Shown here piece by piece: positions 36,514 to 45,438 of a stretch of 64,000 nucleotides of DNA. The stretch is from Marivita sp. GX14005. Its GTDB lineage: Bacteria; Pseudomonadota; Alphaproteobacteria; Rhodobacterales; Rhodobacteraceae. Within the stretch, counting starts at the first letter, position 1; each line of letters starts with the position of its first letter. The stretch is taken from NCBI RefSeq assembly GCF_023370775.1, contig NZ_JAMCCQ010000005.1:186001-250000 (forward strand), in the 5' to 3' direction. A program made the position numbers and the translations under genes. The notes beneath the pieces were generated by a model. It had not been told where the DNA came from, made no database searches, and saw only the letters and a program-made list of their open reading frames with translations.

Positions 36514-38268
36514 TCACACCATCACCGCGCCCTTGGAGCCGATGGCATCCTGAGTTTTCGCCTCGCCAAGCAGCATCTTGTTATGCGGCTCGCCCGACGG
36601 GATCATGGGGAAGCAGTTTTCGTGCTTTTCCACCAGACAGTCGAAGATCACCGGCCCGTCATGATCGACCATTTCCATGATCGCATCGTCGAGATCGGCC
36701 GGATCGCTGCACAGGATCCCCTTTGCGCCGAAGGCTTCGGCCAGCTTGACGAAATCGGGCAGGGCTTCGGACCAGCTATGCGAGTAGCGCTCGCCATGCA
36801 GAAGCTCCTGCCATTGGCGCACCATGCCGAGCCGTTCGTTGTTCAGGATGAACTGCTTGACCGGCAGGCGATATTGCGTCGCGGTTCCCATTTCCTGCAT
36901 GTTCATCAGCCATGACGCCTCTCCGGCGACATTGATGACCAGCGCGTCGGGATGCGCGACCTGCACGCCGATGGAGGCCGGTGTGCCGTAACCCATCGTG
37001 CCAAGCCCGCCGGACGTCATCCAGCGGTTGGGATCCTCGAAGCCGAGATATTGCGCGGCCCACATCTGGTGCTGGCCGACCTCGGTGGTGATGTAGCGGT
37101 CCCGCCCCTTGGTCAGCGCTTCGAGCCGTGCCATCGCGTGTTGCGGGCGGATGGCCTTGCCTGACGGTTTGTAGGCGAGACAATCGACCTTGCGCCACTC
37201 CTCGATCCGCGACCACCATTTCTGCAGCCCTTCGCGGTTGACCTTGCGGCCCCGCGATTTCCAGACCTTGAGCACATCTTCGAGAACATAGCCGACATCG
37301 CCGATGATCGGCATGTCCACGCGGATCACCTTGTTGATCGACGAAGGATCGATGTCGATATGCGCCTTGCGCGATTTGGGGCTGAACGCATCGACCCGGC
37401 CGGTGATGCGGTCGTCGAACCGCGCGCCGATATTGATCATCAGATCGCAATCATGCATCGCCAGATTGGCCTCGTAAAGCCCGTGCATCCCCAGCATCCC
37501 GAGCCAGTTCTTGCCCGATGCCGGATAGCAGCCCAGCCCCATCAGCGTGGAGGTGATGGGAAAGCCCGTCGCTTCCACCAATTCGCGCAGAAGCTGGCTG
37601 GCGCCGGGACCGGAATTGATCACGCCGCCGCCGGTATAGAAGACGGGGCGTTCGGCGGTTTCGATCGCTTCGACCAGCTGCGTGATCGTTTCCATGTCGC
37701 CCTTCACCTGCGGCTGGTAATGGCTGACCTTGGCTTTGGCCTTTTCCGTATAGCTGCCGCTGGCGAATTGAACGTCCTTGGGAATGTCCACCAGAACGGG
37801 GCCGGGGCGGCCCGAAGTGGCGACGTGAAACGCCTCGTGAATGACGCCCGACAGCTGGTCGGTATCCTTCACCAGCCAGTTATGCTTGGTGCAGGGGCGG
37901 GTGATGCCGACCGTGTCGGCCTCCTGAAACGCGTCCGAGCCGATCATGAAAGTCGGCACCTGGCCGGTCAGAACGACGATCGGGATGCTGTCCATCAGCG
38001 CGTCGGTCAGCCCGGTGACGGCGTTCGTCGCGCCGGGGCCGGATGTCACCAGCGCAACGCCCGGCTTGCCGGTTGATCGCGCATAGCCCTCTGCGGCATG
38101 CACCGCGCCCTGTTCGTGGCGCACCAGAAAGTGCCGAATGCCGTTCTGCTGAAAAATCTCGTCGTAAATCGGTAGCACAGCGCCACCGGGATATCCGAAT
38201 ACCGTGTCCACACCCTGATCCTTCAGGGCTTGAACCACCATTTTCGCTCCGGTCATCTGACGTGTCAT
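36514..38268 (-). CDS. ilvB: Acetolactate synthase large (catalytic) subunit
   Basis: 584 residues, ThDP enzyme of the IlvB/IlvI type. Seen in order: GYPGGAVLPIYDEIF and the catalytic Glu in RHEQGAVHAAEGYAR, the FAD-binding middle domain, and the ThDP motif GLGTMGYGTPASIGVQVAHPDALVINVAGEASWLMNMQE (the canonical GDG is here AGEA). Catalyses the first common step of valine, leucine and isoleucine synthesis. A leader peptide and attenuator precede it. Together with citramalate synthase (51172) it fits isoleucine synthesis from pyruvate. Confidence 0.96.
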   Translation of the reverse strand: MTRQMTGAKMVVQALKDQGVDTVFGYPGGAVLPIYDEIFQQNGIRHFLVRHEQGAVHAAEGYARSTGKPGVALVTSGPGATNAVTGLTDALMDSIPIVVLTGQVPTFMIGSDAFQEADTVGITRPCTKHNWLVKDTDQLSGVIHEAFHVATSGRPGPVLVDIPKDVQFASGSYTEKAKAKVSHYQPQVKGDMETITQLVEAIETAERPVFYTGGGVINSGPGASQLLRELVEATGFPITSTLMGLGCYPASGKNWLGMLGMHGLYEANLAMHDCDLMINIGARFDDRITGRVDAFSPKSRKAHIDIDPSSINKVIRVDMPIIGDVGYVLEDVLKVWKSRGRKVNREGLQKWWSRIEEWRKVDCLAYKPSGKAIRPQHAMARLEALTKGRDRYITTEVGQHQMWAAQYLGFEDPNRWMTSGGLGTMGYGTPASIGVQVAHPDALVINVAGEASWLMNMQEMGTATQYRLPVKQFILNNERLGMVRQWQELLHGERYSHSWSEALPDFVKLAEAFGAKGILCSDPADLDDAIMEMVDHDGPVIFDCLVEKHENCFPMIPSGEPHNKMLLGEAKTQDAIGSKGAVMV

Positions 38269-38305
38269 CGCTTTGCTCCGTTACAGACACTTCTGTTCGT
38301 TACGC

Positions 38306-38336
38306 GAAAAAAAACCCCCGCTGGTCAGTCGGGGGC
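38306..38336 (-). terminator. Attenuator terminator of ilvB
   Basis: On the minus strand CCCCCG (38335-38330), an inner CTG-AC-CAG stem and CGGGGG (38320-38315) are followed by eight T (38314-38307). It lies between the leader peptide and ilvB. Confidence 0.88.
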
Positions 38337-38361
38337 GCATGGGGTGCTCATCTGGCGTCCG

Positions 38362-38409
38362 TCACCGGCCCATGCGCGCTTTGCCTACAATGATTAGAAC
38401 CTGTGCCAT
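38362..38409 (-). CDS. ilv leader peptide MAQVLIIVGKARMGR
   Basis: A 15-residue open frame with AGGGAG before its ATG. Codons 4-8 are Val-Leu-Ile-Ile-Val, the three branched-chain amino acids in a row. The terminator 26 bases downstream of its stop makes a classic amino-acid attenuation device: ribosome stalling when charged tRNA is scarce should prevent termination. A GCGCATGGG stretch inside the leader's last codons (38377-38369) is complementary to CCCATGCGC at 38343-38335, whose last base touches the terminator stem, a plausible alternative helix. Confidence 0.85.
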   Translation of the reverse strand: MAQVLIIVGKARMGR

Positions 38410-38766
38410 GCTGGCTCCCTTTCGCGTGGGCGGACCTTATGGCGGTGCCGGGGGAGCGTCAACATCGAAATTTGAGGTTTAAGACCGAAAATCACCGGTA
38501 AACTTTTCGAAAGTTGCGACAGAAGGCGCAATATATGAAATTTTCGAAATTTATTCGGGGCGGCCGGTCCATTTGCCGCAGCACGCGCCCGGAGTGGGGA
38601 GGCGACGCCGGGGCAATTATAAAGCCTGGCGCGGGGATCGGACGGGTGCCGCGCCAATGCCGTGAATCGGGCTTTCCAATCGCTGCGTTCCCGCTAGAGT
38701 GGCGCGCATTGAAGACCGGCGGACGGGCGTTCTGCCGGGTGATGCACATCCGATGGGAGATAAAAG
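38410..38766. other. Divergent promoter region between ilv leader and TRAP genes
   Basis: 357 bases without a gene. It holds two palindromic TTCGAA-centred sites, CTTTTCGAAAG (38503-38513) and AATTTTCGAAATTT (38539-38552 approximately), 37 bases apart, in an AT-rich part near the ilv side, then a GC-rich leader up to dctP. Confidence 0.5.
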
Positions 38767-39852
38767 ATGGATCGTCGTTCGTTTCTGAAAACCACCGCAG
38801 CCGGCGGCGCGGCCGCGACAGCGACCTCGCTCGCGGCACCGGTCTATGCGCAGGGCAAGCAGACCCTCACAATGGTCACCTCCTGGGGCCGCGGACTGGC
38901 CGGCGTGCACGACACCGCGCAGTTCATCGCCGACCGGATCGGCGAGGTAAGCGATGGCAGCCTGACGGTCGATCTCAAGGCAGCGGGCGAATTGGTCGGC
39001 GCGTTCGACGTGTTCGATGCGGTGTCCTCCGGGCAGGCGGACATGTATCATTCGGCCGATTACTATTTCCTCGGCCAGCATCCGGGGCTGGCCTTTTTCT
39101 GCCAGATCCCGTTCGGCATGAATTTCATGGAATACACCAACTGGTGGGAGCATGATGGCGGGCGCGTGATGGGCGAGGAGCTATACAGCATCTTCGGTCT
39201 CAAGGCGTTCCCGGCGGGCAATACCGGCCCGCAACCGGGCGGCTGGTTCAACAAGGAAATCAATGCGCCCGAGGATTTCCAGGGCCTCAAGTTCCGTATG
39301 CCGGGGCAGGGCGGCGAGGTGCTTGGCAAGCTCGGCGTGTCGGTTCAGAACCTTCCCGGCTCCGAAGTCTATCAGGCGCTCAGTTCGGGCGCGATCGACG
39401 GCACCGATTGGATCGGCCCGTGGGCGGATGAAAAGGCGGGCTTTCAGGAAGTCGCCAAGTTCTACTATACCGCCGGTTTCCAGGAGCCCGGCCCGAATAT
39501 CAATCTCAATGTCAATCGCGAGATGTTCGACGCGCTGTCGCCGGCGCATCAGGCGATCATCGAGAACGTTGCCCGTTCCGCGAACCTCTGGGGGATGTCG
39601 CTTTTCACTGCCAACAACGCGGCGGCGTTGCAGCGGCTGCAATCGGGCGGCACGCAGCTGAGGGAATTCCCCGCACCTGTCTGGGATGCGTTCGGGGAGG
39701 CGTCCAAAGACGTGGTCGAGCAATACATGGAAGACGATCTCTACAAGTCGATCTATGACAGCTACATGAAATCTATGGCCTCCTCCGCCCAATGGAGCGC
39801 CAGCGCCGGCGGCGCTTATGAGGCGCAGCGCAACCGCGTGATGGATCTCTGA
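38767..39852 (+). CDS. dctP: TRAP transporter substrate-binding protein, TakP-like
   Basis: 361 residues. A Tat signal (MDRRSFLKTTAAGGAAA, cleavage after VYAQ) is followed by the DctP-type fold (IADRIGEVSDGSLTVDLKAAGELVGAFDVFDAVSSGQADM, and LPGSEVYQALSSGAIDGTDWIGPWADEKAGF). The latter segment, with the conserved substrate-binding Arg in LKFRMPG, resembles the TakP 2-oxoacid-binding branch, so pyruvate or other oxo-acids (or lactate) are likely ligands. A terminator follows before the permease genes. Confidence 0.9.
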   Translation: MDRRSFLKTTAAGGAAATATSLAAPVYAQGKQTLTMVTSWGRGLAGVHDTAQFIADRIGEVSDGSLTVDLKAAGELVGAFDVFDAVSSGQADMYHSADYYFLGQHPGLAFFCQIPFGMNFMEYTNWWEHDGGRVMGEELYSIFGLKAFPAGNTGPQPGGWFNKEINAPEDFQGLKFRMPGQGGEVLGKLGVSVQNLPGSEVYQALSSGAIDGTDWIGPWADEKAGFQEVAKFYYTAGFQEPGPNINLNVNREMFDALSPAHQAIIENVARSANLWGMSLFTANNAAALQRLQSGGTQLREFPAPVWDAFGEASKDVVEQYMEDDLYKSIYDSYMKSMASSAQWSASAGGAYEAQRNRVMDL

Positions 39853-39875
39853 CGCAAATCCCATGTCACAACGCG

Positions 39876-39902
39876 AACGCCTCCGCCGCGCGGGGGCGTT
39901 TT
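39876..39902 (+). terminator. Hairpin between dctP and dctQ
   Basis: AACGCCTCC (39876-39884) and GGGGGCGTT (39892-39900) followed by TT. It has few T residues, so partial termination that keeps binding protein in excess over permease is likely. Confidence 0.7.
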
Positions 39903-39978
39903 GCACTCGAAAAGACTGGCGAAGCGGCGCCCAACATGCCATTCAGCGCGCGAAGGCAACCTGAACACGGAACGAGAC

Positions 39979-40908
39979 ATGGACGAGGCCGCAACCGGAC
40001 CCGCGCTGACCGGCGTTCTGGACGCGATCCTCTGGGTCGCGCGCAACATCGCGCTGTCCTTCTACAATCTCGGCTATGCCGTCACCCACCTGCAGAGCTG
40101 GCTTGACTGGTCCGACAAGGAAGCGGTGATGCGCTTCGTCTATTACGGCGCTTCGGTGGAATTCCTGTTCGTCGTTCTGACGGCATTTCTGGTCATCGCC
40201 GGCATCGGGTTCTGGAACAATCGCTTCATGTGGGGCTGCGTGCGCGGGCTCGAAGGCTTCGCCAATACGATCGGCCGGTTCTTCGCTTGGGCGGGTTTGA
40301 TCATGGTAATCCAGCAGGTGATGATCGTTTTCCTGCAACGCATCTTCACACGGCCCGATATCACCATCGGCTTCGGCATCCCCTTGCGGTTCGACATCTC
40401 TTGGTGGTCCGAGGAACTCAAGCTCTACAACGCCTTGGTGATCGTTCTCTGCCTTGCCTACACTTTCATTCAAGGCGGGCATGTGCGGGTCGATCTGGTT
40501 TATTCGAAACTCTCGCATCGCGCGAAGCGCATGGTGGACATGATCGGCAGCCTGATCTTCATGATGCCGATGGCGATCCTGATCTGGCTTTACGCCTGGT
40601 TCTTCATGTGGCGGCACCTGATCGTGCCGAACCCCTCGGCCTCCGAAAGCCTTGACCGGCTCTTGATGAAATCCCGCGCGCTGCGCTGGAACGTTGAGAC
40701 CATCGGGTTCAGCCCGAGCGGCTTCAACGGCTATTTCCTGTTCAAGATCCTGCTCGTCATCCTGTGTGCGATGATCTTCCTGCAGGCGGTCGCTTTCTTC
40801 TTTCGCTCCTACCTGGAATGGAAGGAGGGCGAGGCAAGCGCGGGCCGCTATCTCGACCGCGACAGGGTGGAGCCGTCGGAAACCCCCTTCGACCACGCAG
40901 AATTCTAA
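39979..40908 (+). CDS. dctQ: TRAP transporter small permease subunit (DctQ), large form
   Basis: 309 residues with about five membrane helices; ordinary DctQ proteins have about 160-200 residues and four. The conserved DctQ helix-loop with HVRVDLVYSKLSHRAKRMVDMIGSL is present. GGAACGAG precedes ATG 39979; the frame is open to 39901. It pairs with the DctM at 40924 (15-base gap). Confidence 0.9.
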   Translation: MDEAATGPALTGVLDAILWVARNIALSFYNLGYAVTHLQSWLDWSDKEAVMRFVYYGASVEFLFVVLTAFLVIAGIGFWNNRFMWGCVRGLEGFANTIGRFFAWAGLIMVIQQVMIVFLQRIFTRPDITIGFGIPLRFDISWWSEELKLYNALVIVLCLAYTFIQGGHVRVDLVYSKLSHRAKRMVDMIGSLIFMMPMAILIWLYAWFFMWRHLIVPNPSASESLDRLLMKSRALRWNVETIGFSPSGFNGYFLFKILLVILCAMIFLQAVAFFFRSYLEWKEGEASAGRYLDRDRVEPSETPFDHAEF

Positions 40909-40923
40909 CGGCGGACATATCCC

Positions 40924-43275
40924 ATGCTTTTCGGACTAGATGGCGTCGAGATTGGCCTGATCATCGTTTTCCTCACGCTGTTCAGCGCGATCCTGTCGGG
41001 CTTTCCGGTGGCCTTCGCCATCGGCGGGGCGGCGATCATCTCGTTCTTCATCATTGCCGCACTGGATAGCGCAGGGCTGCTGGTTCATCAGGCCATCGAC
41101 ACCTCATCGAACGCCTATTCCGCGCTGGTGGCGGGCGGCGCCGATCCCGGCGCAATTTCGGTCTTTCGCTATCCCGACCTGCCGCGCCTTGCGCAGCCGG
41201 TGTTCGAGCAGGGCTGGCAGGTGGCGATGGATCGCAACCTGTCGTTCATCGTCAACCGCATCAACGAACGGGTGCTGGCCGGCCAATCCATCGAGACTCT
41301 GCTGGCGGTGCTGATGTTCGTGCTGATGGGCATCGTGCTGGAGCGCTCGAAGATCGCGAACGATCTGCTGACGACCATGGCGCGGGTCTTCGGCCCGCTG
41401 CCGGGCGGACTGGCGGTGTCCATCGTCGTCGTGGGTGCCTTCCTTGCTGCATCCACCGGGATCGTGGGCGCGACTGTGGTGACGATGGGGCTGCTCGCGC
41501 TGCCCACCATGCTGCGCAACAACTATTCGCCGGAACTCGCAACGGGGGTGATCGCCGCGTCGGGGACGTTGGGACAGATTATTCCGCCCTCCATCGTCAT
41601 CGTGTTGCTGGGCACGCTGGCGGGCGATCTTTACTCCACCGCTCAGGAGGCGCGCGCGCAGGCGGCGGGCTGCACCGACGCTCTGACCTATCTCGGCGAG
41701 CCTGCGGTGGTTTCCGTCGGCACGCTCTTTCAGGCCGCGCTCCTGCCCGGCATCCTTCTGGCGTTGCTTTATGCCGGTTATGCCTTCGGCTACGCGATGT
41801 TCAACCCGTCGAAAGCGCCGCCCGTGGAGCTTGGCGAGACGAACGCGGAGCCGGTGACGCGCGGCGAGGCGCTGACATGGTTCCTCTTCATCCCCGCCGC
41901 CGTGATCGCCGGCGGGCTGGCGCTGGGGCAGACCAATATCATCGGCTCGCAATCGCTCGCGGTGGGCAGCTTTTCCGAAGCGGGCGAGGGTGCCAGCCTT
42001 CGCACCAATGTCGGGCCGGAGTGCCGCGACGCTATGATCGAGTTGCACGGACAAAGCGCATGGGACCGCGCCGTCGCCGAGACCGAAGCCATCGCGGCCG
42101 CGGGCGGGCAGGCGCAAAGCGAACGGCTGACCGAGGAGCAACTGGAGGAGGCGCGCGCCGCCAAGCTGGCCAGCGCCGCGCCCATCGGCACCGGCATCGG
42201 CGTGCTGATCGCCCTCATCGCGCTGGCGCTGTCCGTCGCGCGCGGCGTCGAGCCGACCGCCGATCCCCGGCACCTGATCGCGGGGGCGGCCGGCCTCTTG
42301 CTGCTGGCGCTGGTCGACGTGCTGCTCATTGCGCCCACCACCTCCGCCGGCGCGACGGCCCTCATCATCGCCGCGCCGCTGGCGCTTGCGCTTTACGGCG
42401 CGGCACACGCCACCCGCCGCATGGCGCGCAACGAGTTGATCGCGGTGGTCTTTCCGCCGCTGATCCTGATCGTCGCGGTTCTCGGCTCGATCCTCGGCGG
42501 CATCACAAACCCCACGCCCGCCGCCGCGCTTGGGGCCGCCGGGGCGATCATGCTCGCTGCCTATCGCAAGTTGCGCGAGGAAGGCCGCTCGCCAAGGATC
42601 ATCATCACTTCGACACTCGCGGTCGTCATCATGCTGGTTCTCGGCATCAATTTCGACCTGCGCGTGACGCTGGAAACCGTGCCGCTCGAAAGCTGGATCG
42701 CCTTTCTGGTCTCATACGCCGCCTATCTCTACGCCCTTTTCGGCCTTATCTATAGCTGTTGGGTGCTCTACCGCGCCGGTGTGCTCGGCCCCGTGGTGCG
42801 CGAAACGGCGAAAGTCACCAGCATGGTCTTCACCATCCTGATCGCCTCGCAACTGCTGAACCTCGTCGTGATCTCCTTCGGCGGGGAGCATTACATCCAG
42901 GATTTCCTGACCAGCTTCGATAATGAACTCAAGGTGTTCCTGATCGTGATGCTGGTGCTCTTCGTGCTCGGCTTCGTGCTCGATTTCCTCGAGATCATCT
43001 ATATCGTCGTGCCCATCGTCGGCCCGGTGATCTATGGCGGCAGTTTCGATCCGAAATGGGTGACGATCATGATTGCGGTGAACCTGCAGACCTCGTTCCT
43101 GACGCCGCCTTTCGGCTTCGCGCTGTTCTACCTGCGCGGGGTGGCGCCGCCCGAGGTCACGACCGGTCATATCTATCGCGGCATCATTCCCTTTGTCGGC
43201 ATCCAGGTGCTGGGCCTTGCAATCTTGTGGTTCTTTCCCGGCATCGTCACCATCGTGCCGGACCTGCTGCACTAG
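40924..43275 (+). CDS. dctM: TRAP transporter large permease subunit (DctM), expanded
   Basis: 783 residues, against about 425-450 for usual DctM. Conserved DctM blocks are at the N terminus (ILSGFPVAFAIGGAAIISFF), middle (STGIVGATVVTMGLLALPTMLRNNYSPELATGVIAASGTLGQIIPPSI) and C terminus (FLDFLEIIYIVVPIVGPVIYGGSFDPKWVTIMIAVNLQTSFLTPPFGFALFYLRGVAP). Extra material includes a loop near 60-115 and some 280 residues around 290-570 with several added helices. It works with the binding protein and DctQ to import organic acids driven by a sodium gradient. Confidence 0.9.
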   Translation: MLFGLDGVEIGLIIVFLTLFSAILSGFPVAFAIGGAAIISFFIIAALDSAGLLVHQAIDTSSNAYSALVAGGADPGAISVFRYPDLPRLAQPVFEQGWQVAMDRNLSFIVNRINERVLAGQSIETLLAVLMFVLMGIVLERSKIANDLLTTMARVFGPLPGGLAVSIVVVGAFLAASTGIVGATVVTMGLLALPTMLRNNYSPELATGVIAASGTLGQIIPPSIVIVLLGTLAGDLYSTAQEARAQAAGCTDALTYLGEPAVVSVGTLFQAALLPGILLALLYAGYAFGYAMFNPSKAPPVELGETNAEPVTRGEALTWFLFIPAAVIAGGLALGQTNIIGSQSLAVGSFSEAGEGASLRTNVGPECRDAMIELHGQSAWDRAVAETEAIAAAGGQAQSERLTEEQLEEARAAKLASAAPIGTGIGVLIALIALALSVARGVEPTADPRHLIAGAAGLLLLALVDVLLIAPTTSAGATALIIAAPLALALYGAAHATRRMARNELIAVVFPPLILIVAVLGSILGGITNPTPAAALGAAGAIMLAAYRKLREEGRSPRIIITSTLAVVIMLVLGINFDLRVTLETVPLESWIAFLVSYAAYLYALFGLIYSCWVLYRAGVLGPVVRETAKVTSMVFTILIASQLLNLVVISFGGEHYIQDFLTSFDNELKVFLIVMLVLFVLGFVLDFLEIIYIVVPIVGPVIYGGSFDPKWVTIMIAVNLQTSFLTPPFGFALFYLRGVAPPEVTTGHIYRGIIPFVGIQVLGLAILWFFPGIVTIVPDLLH

Positions 43276-43340
43276 GCGCGGCGCGCAACTCTTTCTCCCT
43301 CAGCCGCGTTGACTGTCAAAACAACGCGACAGGGACGGCC

Positions 43341-43799
43341 ATGACAGAGCTTTTCATTTTCAGCACGGTATCGTTCTTTCAGGCGGCGGTGCAGTTCGCC
43401 TGCGCGGTGATCCTGCCGCTTTCCATCGGTCTGGAACGATACCTGCGCGACAAGCCCATCGATTTTCGCCCCTATGTCGTCATCTCGGTTGCCGCGTGCG
43501 GCATCCTCATCACGACGACGGAATTGAGTGTGGAGATCGGGGATTCCGACACGCGGATCGATCCCACCCGAGTGATGGAGGGCGTGATCACCGGGATCGG
43601 TTTTCTTGGCGCGGGTGCCATGTTCCGCGAGGGCGATTTCGTCAAGGGAGCCGGAACCGCCGCCAGCATCTGGAGCGCCGGCGCCATTGGCCTCATCTGC
43701 GGCGCGGGCGAGATCGGCATCGCGCTCGTCGTCACGGCGCTGGTGCTCATCGTGATGATCGTCAGCGCACCCTTCACGGAGAAGTGGGATACGAAGTGA
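43341..43799 (+). CDS. MgtC/SapB-family membrane protein
   Basis: 152 residues with four membrane helices. The MgtC signature is visible: LPLSIGLERYLRDKP, then RVMEGVITGIGFLGAGAMFREGDFVKGAGTAASIWSAGAIGLICGAG. MgtC proteins affect magnesium limitation survival and ATP synthase activity in some pathogens; the role here is unknown. AGGGACGG precedes the ATG, and the longer frame through dctM is a shadow. Confidence 0.9.
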   Translation: MTELFIFSTVSFFQAAVQFACAVILPLSIGLERYLRDKPIDFRPYVVISVAACGILITTTELSVEIGDSDTRIDPTRVMEGVITGIGFLGAGAMFREGDFVKGAGTAASIWSAGAIGLICGAGEIGIALVVTALVLIVMIVSAPFTEKWDTK

Positions 43800-43894
43800 G
43801 GCCTGACTTTCGTTCTTGCGTCAGCGCCGGGCGTGGCCCGGTGATCTTGTGATGCGGAGCTCCTCTGGCCGGTCCCGACGGTGACTGCGCGCTC

Positions 43895-44707
43895 CTACCC
43901 CCTCAGATCCGGCAGCGAGATGTTCGACACCTGCTCCGCGATCGGATCGGTCGATAGCGGGTGCGCCTCCGCCGAATAGGCGTCCGGCGATTTGAACGGC
44001 TCCCAGGCACCGCGCCGGAACAGCTCCAAACCGGAAAAGGCGGCCTTGTATCCCATCTTCGGGCTGCCCGGCACCCAATAGCCGAGATACACGTAAGGCA
44101 GCCCGGCCTCGCGCGCGATCTCGATATGATCGAGGATCATGTAGGTGCCGAGGCTGCGCGCGGGCGCGTCGGGCGTGTAGAACGAATAGACCATGCTCAA
44201 CCCGTCGCCGAGCACATCGGTCAGGCAGACGGCATCCAGATCGCCGCTATCGCCATCGGTATATTCGATGACCCGGCTGCGGATCGGCGTTTCCTCGACC
44301 ATCGCGGCGAAATCGAACACGTCCATATCGGCCATCCCGCCATCGGCATGGCGCGAATCCAGGTAGCGGCGGAAAAGCTCATACTGGTCTTCCGTCGCCC
44401 AGGCGCTGGAGGCGCGCCGCTCAAGATGGGAATTGCGCCGGATCGTGCGCCGCTGACTGCGCGATGGGCGGAACTTATCGACCGAAATCCGCGCCGAAAG
44501 GCAGGCCGCGCAATCCGAACAGGACGGCCGATAGAGCACGTTCTGCGAGCGCCGGAACCCCTGTTTGGACAGGCTGTCATTGAGCGCTTCGGCATGTTGC
44601 CCCTGCAGCGCGGTGAACAGCTTTCGCTCCATCCGCCCCTCCAGATAGGGGCAGGGTTGGGGAGCCGTGACATAGAACTGCGGAGCGAGCGGCAGCGAAT
44701 GGCGCAT
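43895..44707 (-). CDS. bpt: Aspartate/glutamate leucyltransferase (Bpt/Ate family)
   Basis: 270 residues. The N-terminal ATE domain has the cysteine cluster [13 protein letters not shown] and [13 protein letters not shown], and the C-terminal GNAT-like part has [44 protein letters not shown]. Bpt adds leucine to N-terminal Asp or Glu, marking proteins for ClpAP. ATG 44707 has GGAG before it; an upstream TTG (44719) is possible. Confidence 0.94.
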   Translation of the reverse strand: MRHSLPLAPQFYVTAPQPCPYLEGRMERKLFTALQGQHAEALNDSLSKQGFRRSQNVLYRPSCSDCAACLSARISVDKFRPSRSQRRTIRRNSHLERRASSAWATEDQYELFRRYLDSRHADGGMADMDVFDFAAMVEETPIRSRVIEYTDGDSGDLDAVCLTDVLGDGLSMVYSFYTPDAPARSLGTYMILDHIEIAREAGLPYVYLGYWVPGSPKMGYKAAFSGLELFRRGAWEPFKSPDAYSAEAHPLSTDPIAEQVSNISLPDLRG

Positions 44708-44793
44708 GGAGGTCTCCAAAGCGGGTTTGTCTGAAACCTAGCCCAAGGGTTGGAGGTCGCCAAGCCCCCGAAAACAGGGAATGACCGCCATGC

Positions 44794-45375
44794 CTAGCGT
44801 TCGAGGATCAACCGACCGCCGGCGATCTCGAGCCGGGCGAAACGGCTCAGGTAATCCATCCCGAGCAGCGATCTCGTCATCTCGCCCTCATTGACGAAAG
44901 CGCGCACGCCGCGATCCTCGAACGGGCCGAGCGACACGCTGTCCAGCCGAACCGGCGCGGTGCGCACCAGCCCGTTCGCGGTCATGGCTTCGGAGAAATA
45001 GATCAGATCGGCATCGCTCAGCCCCGCGCGTTCGGCATCGCGCCGCGTCAGCACCATGCCGGACGCGCCGGTATCGACGACGAAGGGCACCGGCGCGCCG
45101 TTGAGATCGAGCGTGAGGTAATAGTGACCGTCCGGCGCCTGCGGCACCTCGATCCGGCCAGCCTCGCTCAGAACCATCTGCTGCGGCTGCACGGTCTGGC
45201 GGATATCGCCCCACAGCCCGACCGCCGCGATCACGCCGAGAAAGATCAGCCCCCAGGCCGCGGCATATTGCAACGTCCTATTCAGCCCCTGACGGTTCTG
45301 CATGAAGAACCAGAAGACCACCGCCGCACCGAGCAGCACCAGATAGGCCAGATTGCCGTAATCCATCGCGGTCAT
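44794..45375 (-). CDS. Retropepsin-like aspartic protease, TIGR02281 family
   Basis: 193 residues. Two N-terminal membrane helices (about 8-26 and 38-56) are followed by a periplasmic retropepsin-like domain with the catalytic motif VVDTGASGMVLTR (Asp102 region) and LLGMDYLSRF near the end, as in the clan AA family TIGR02281. Substrate unknown. Related Rhizobium and Rickettsia proteins are homodimeric single-Asp proteases. Confidence 0.85.
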   Translation of the reverse strand: MTAMDYGNLAYLVLLGAAVVFWFFMQNRQGLNRTLQYAAAWGLIFLGVIAAVGLWGDIRQTVQPQQMVLSEAGRIEVPQAPDGHYYLTLDLNGAPVPFVVDTGASGMVLTRRDAERAGLSDADLIYFSEAMTANGLVRTAPVRLDSVSLGPFEDRGVRAFVNEGEMTRSLLGMDYLSRFARLEIAGGRLILER

Positions 45376-45438
45376 GGGGGGATCCCGTCTTGCTGCAACT
45401 GGATGTTATTTAGGCGCGCGGGCGCGGCTTTTACAGGG

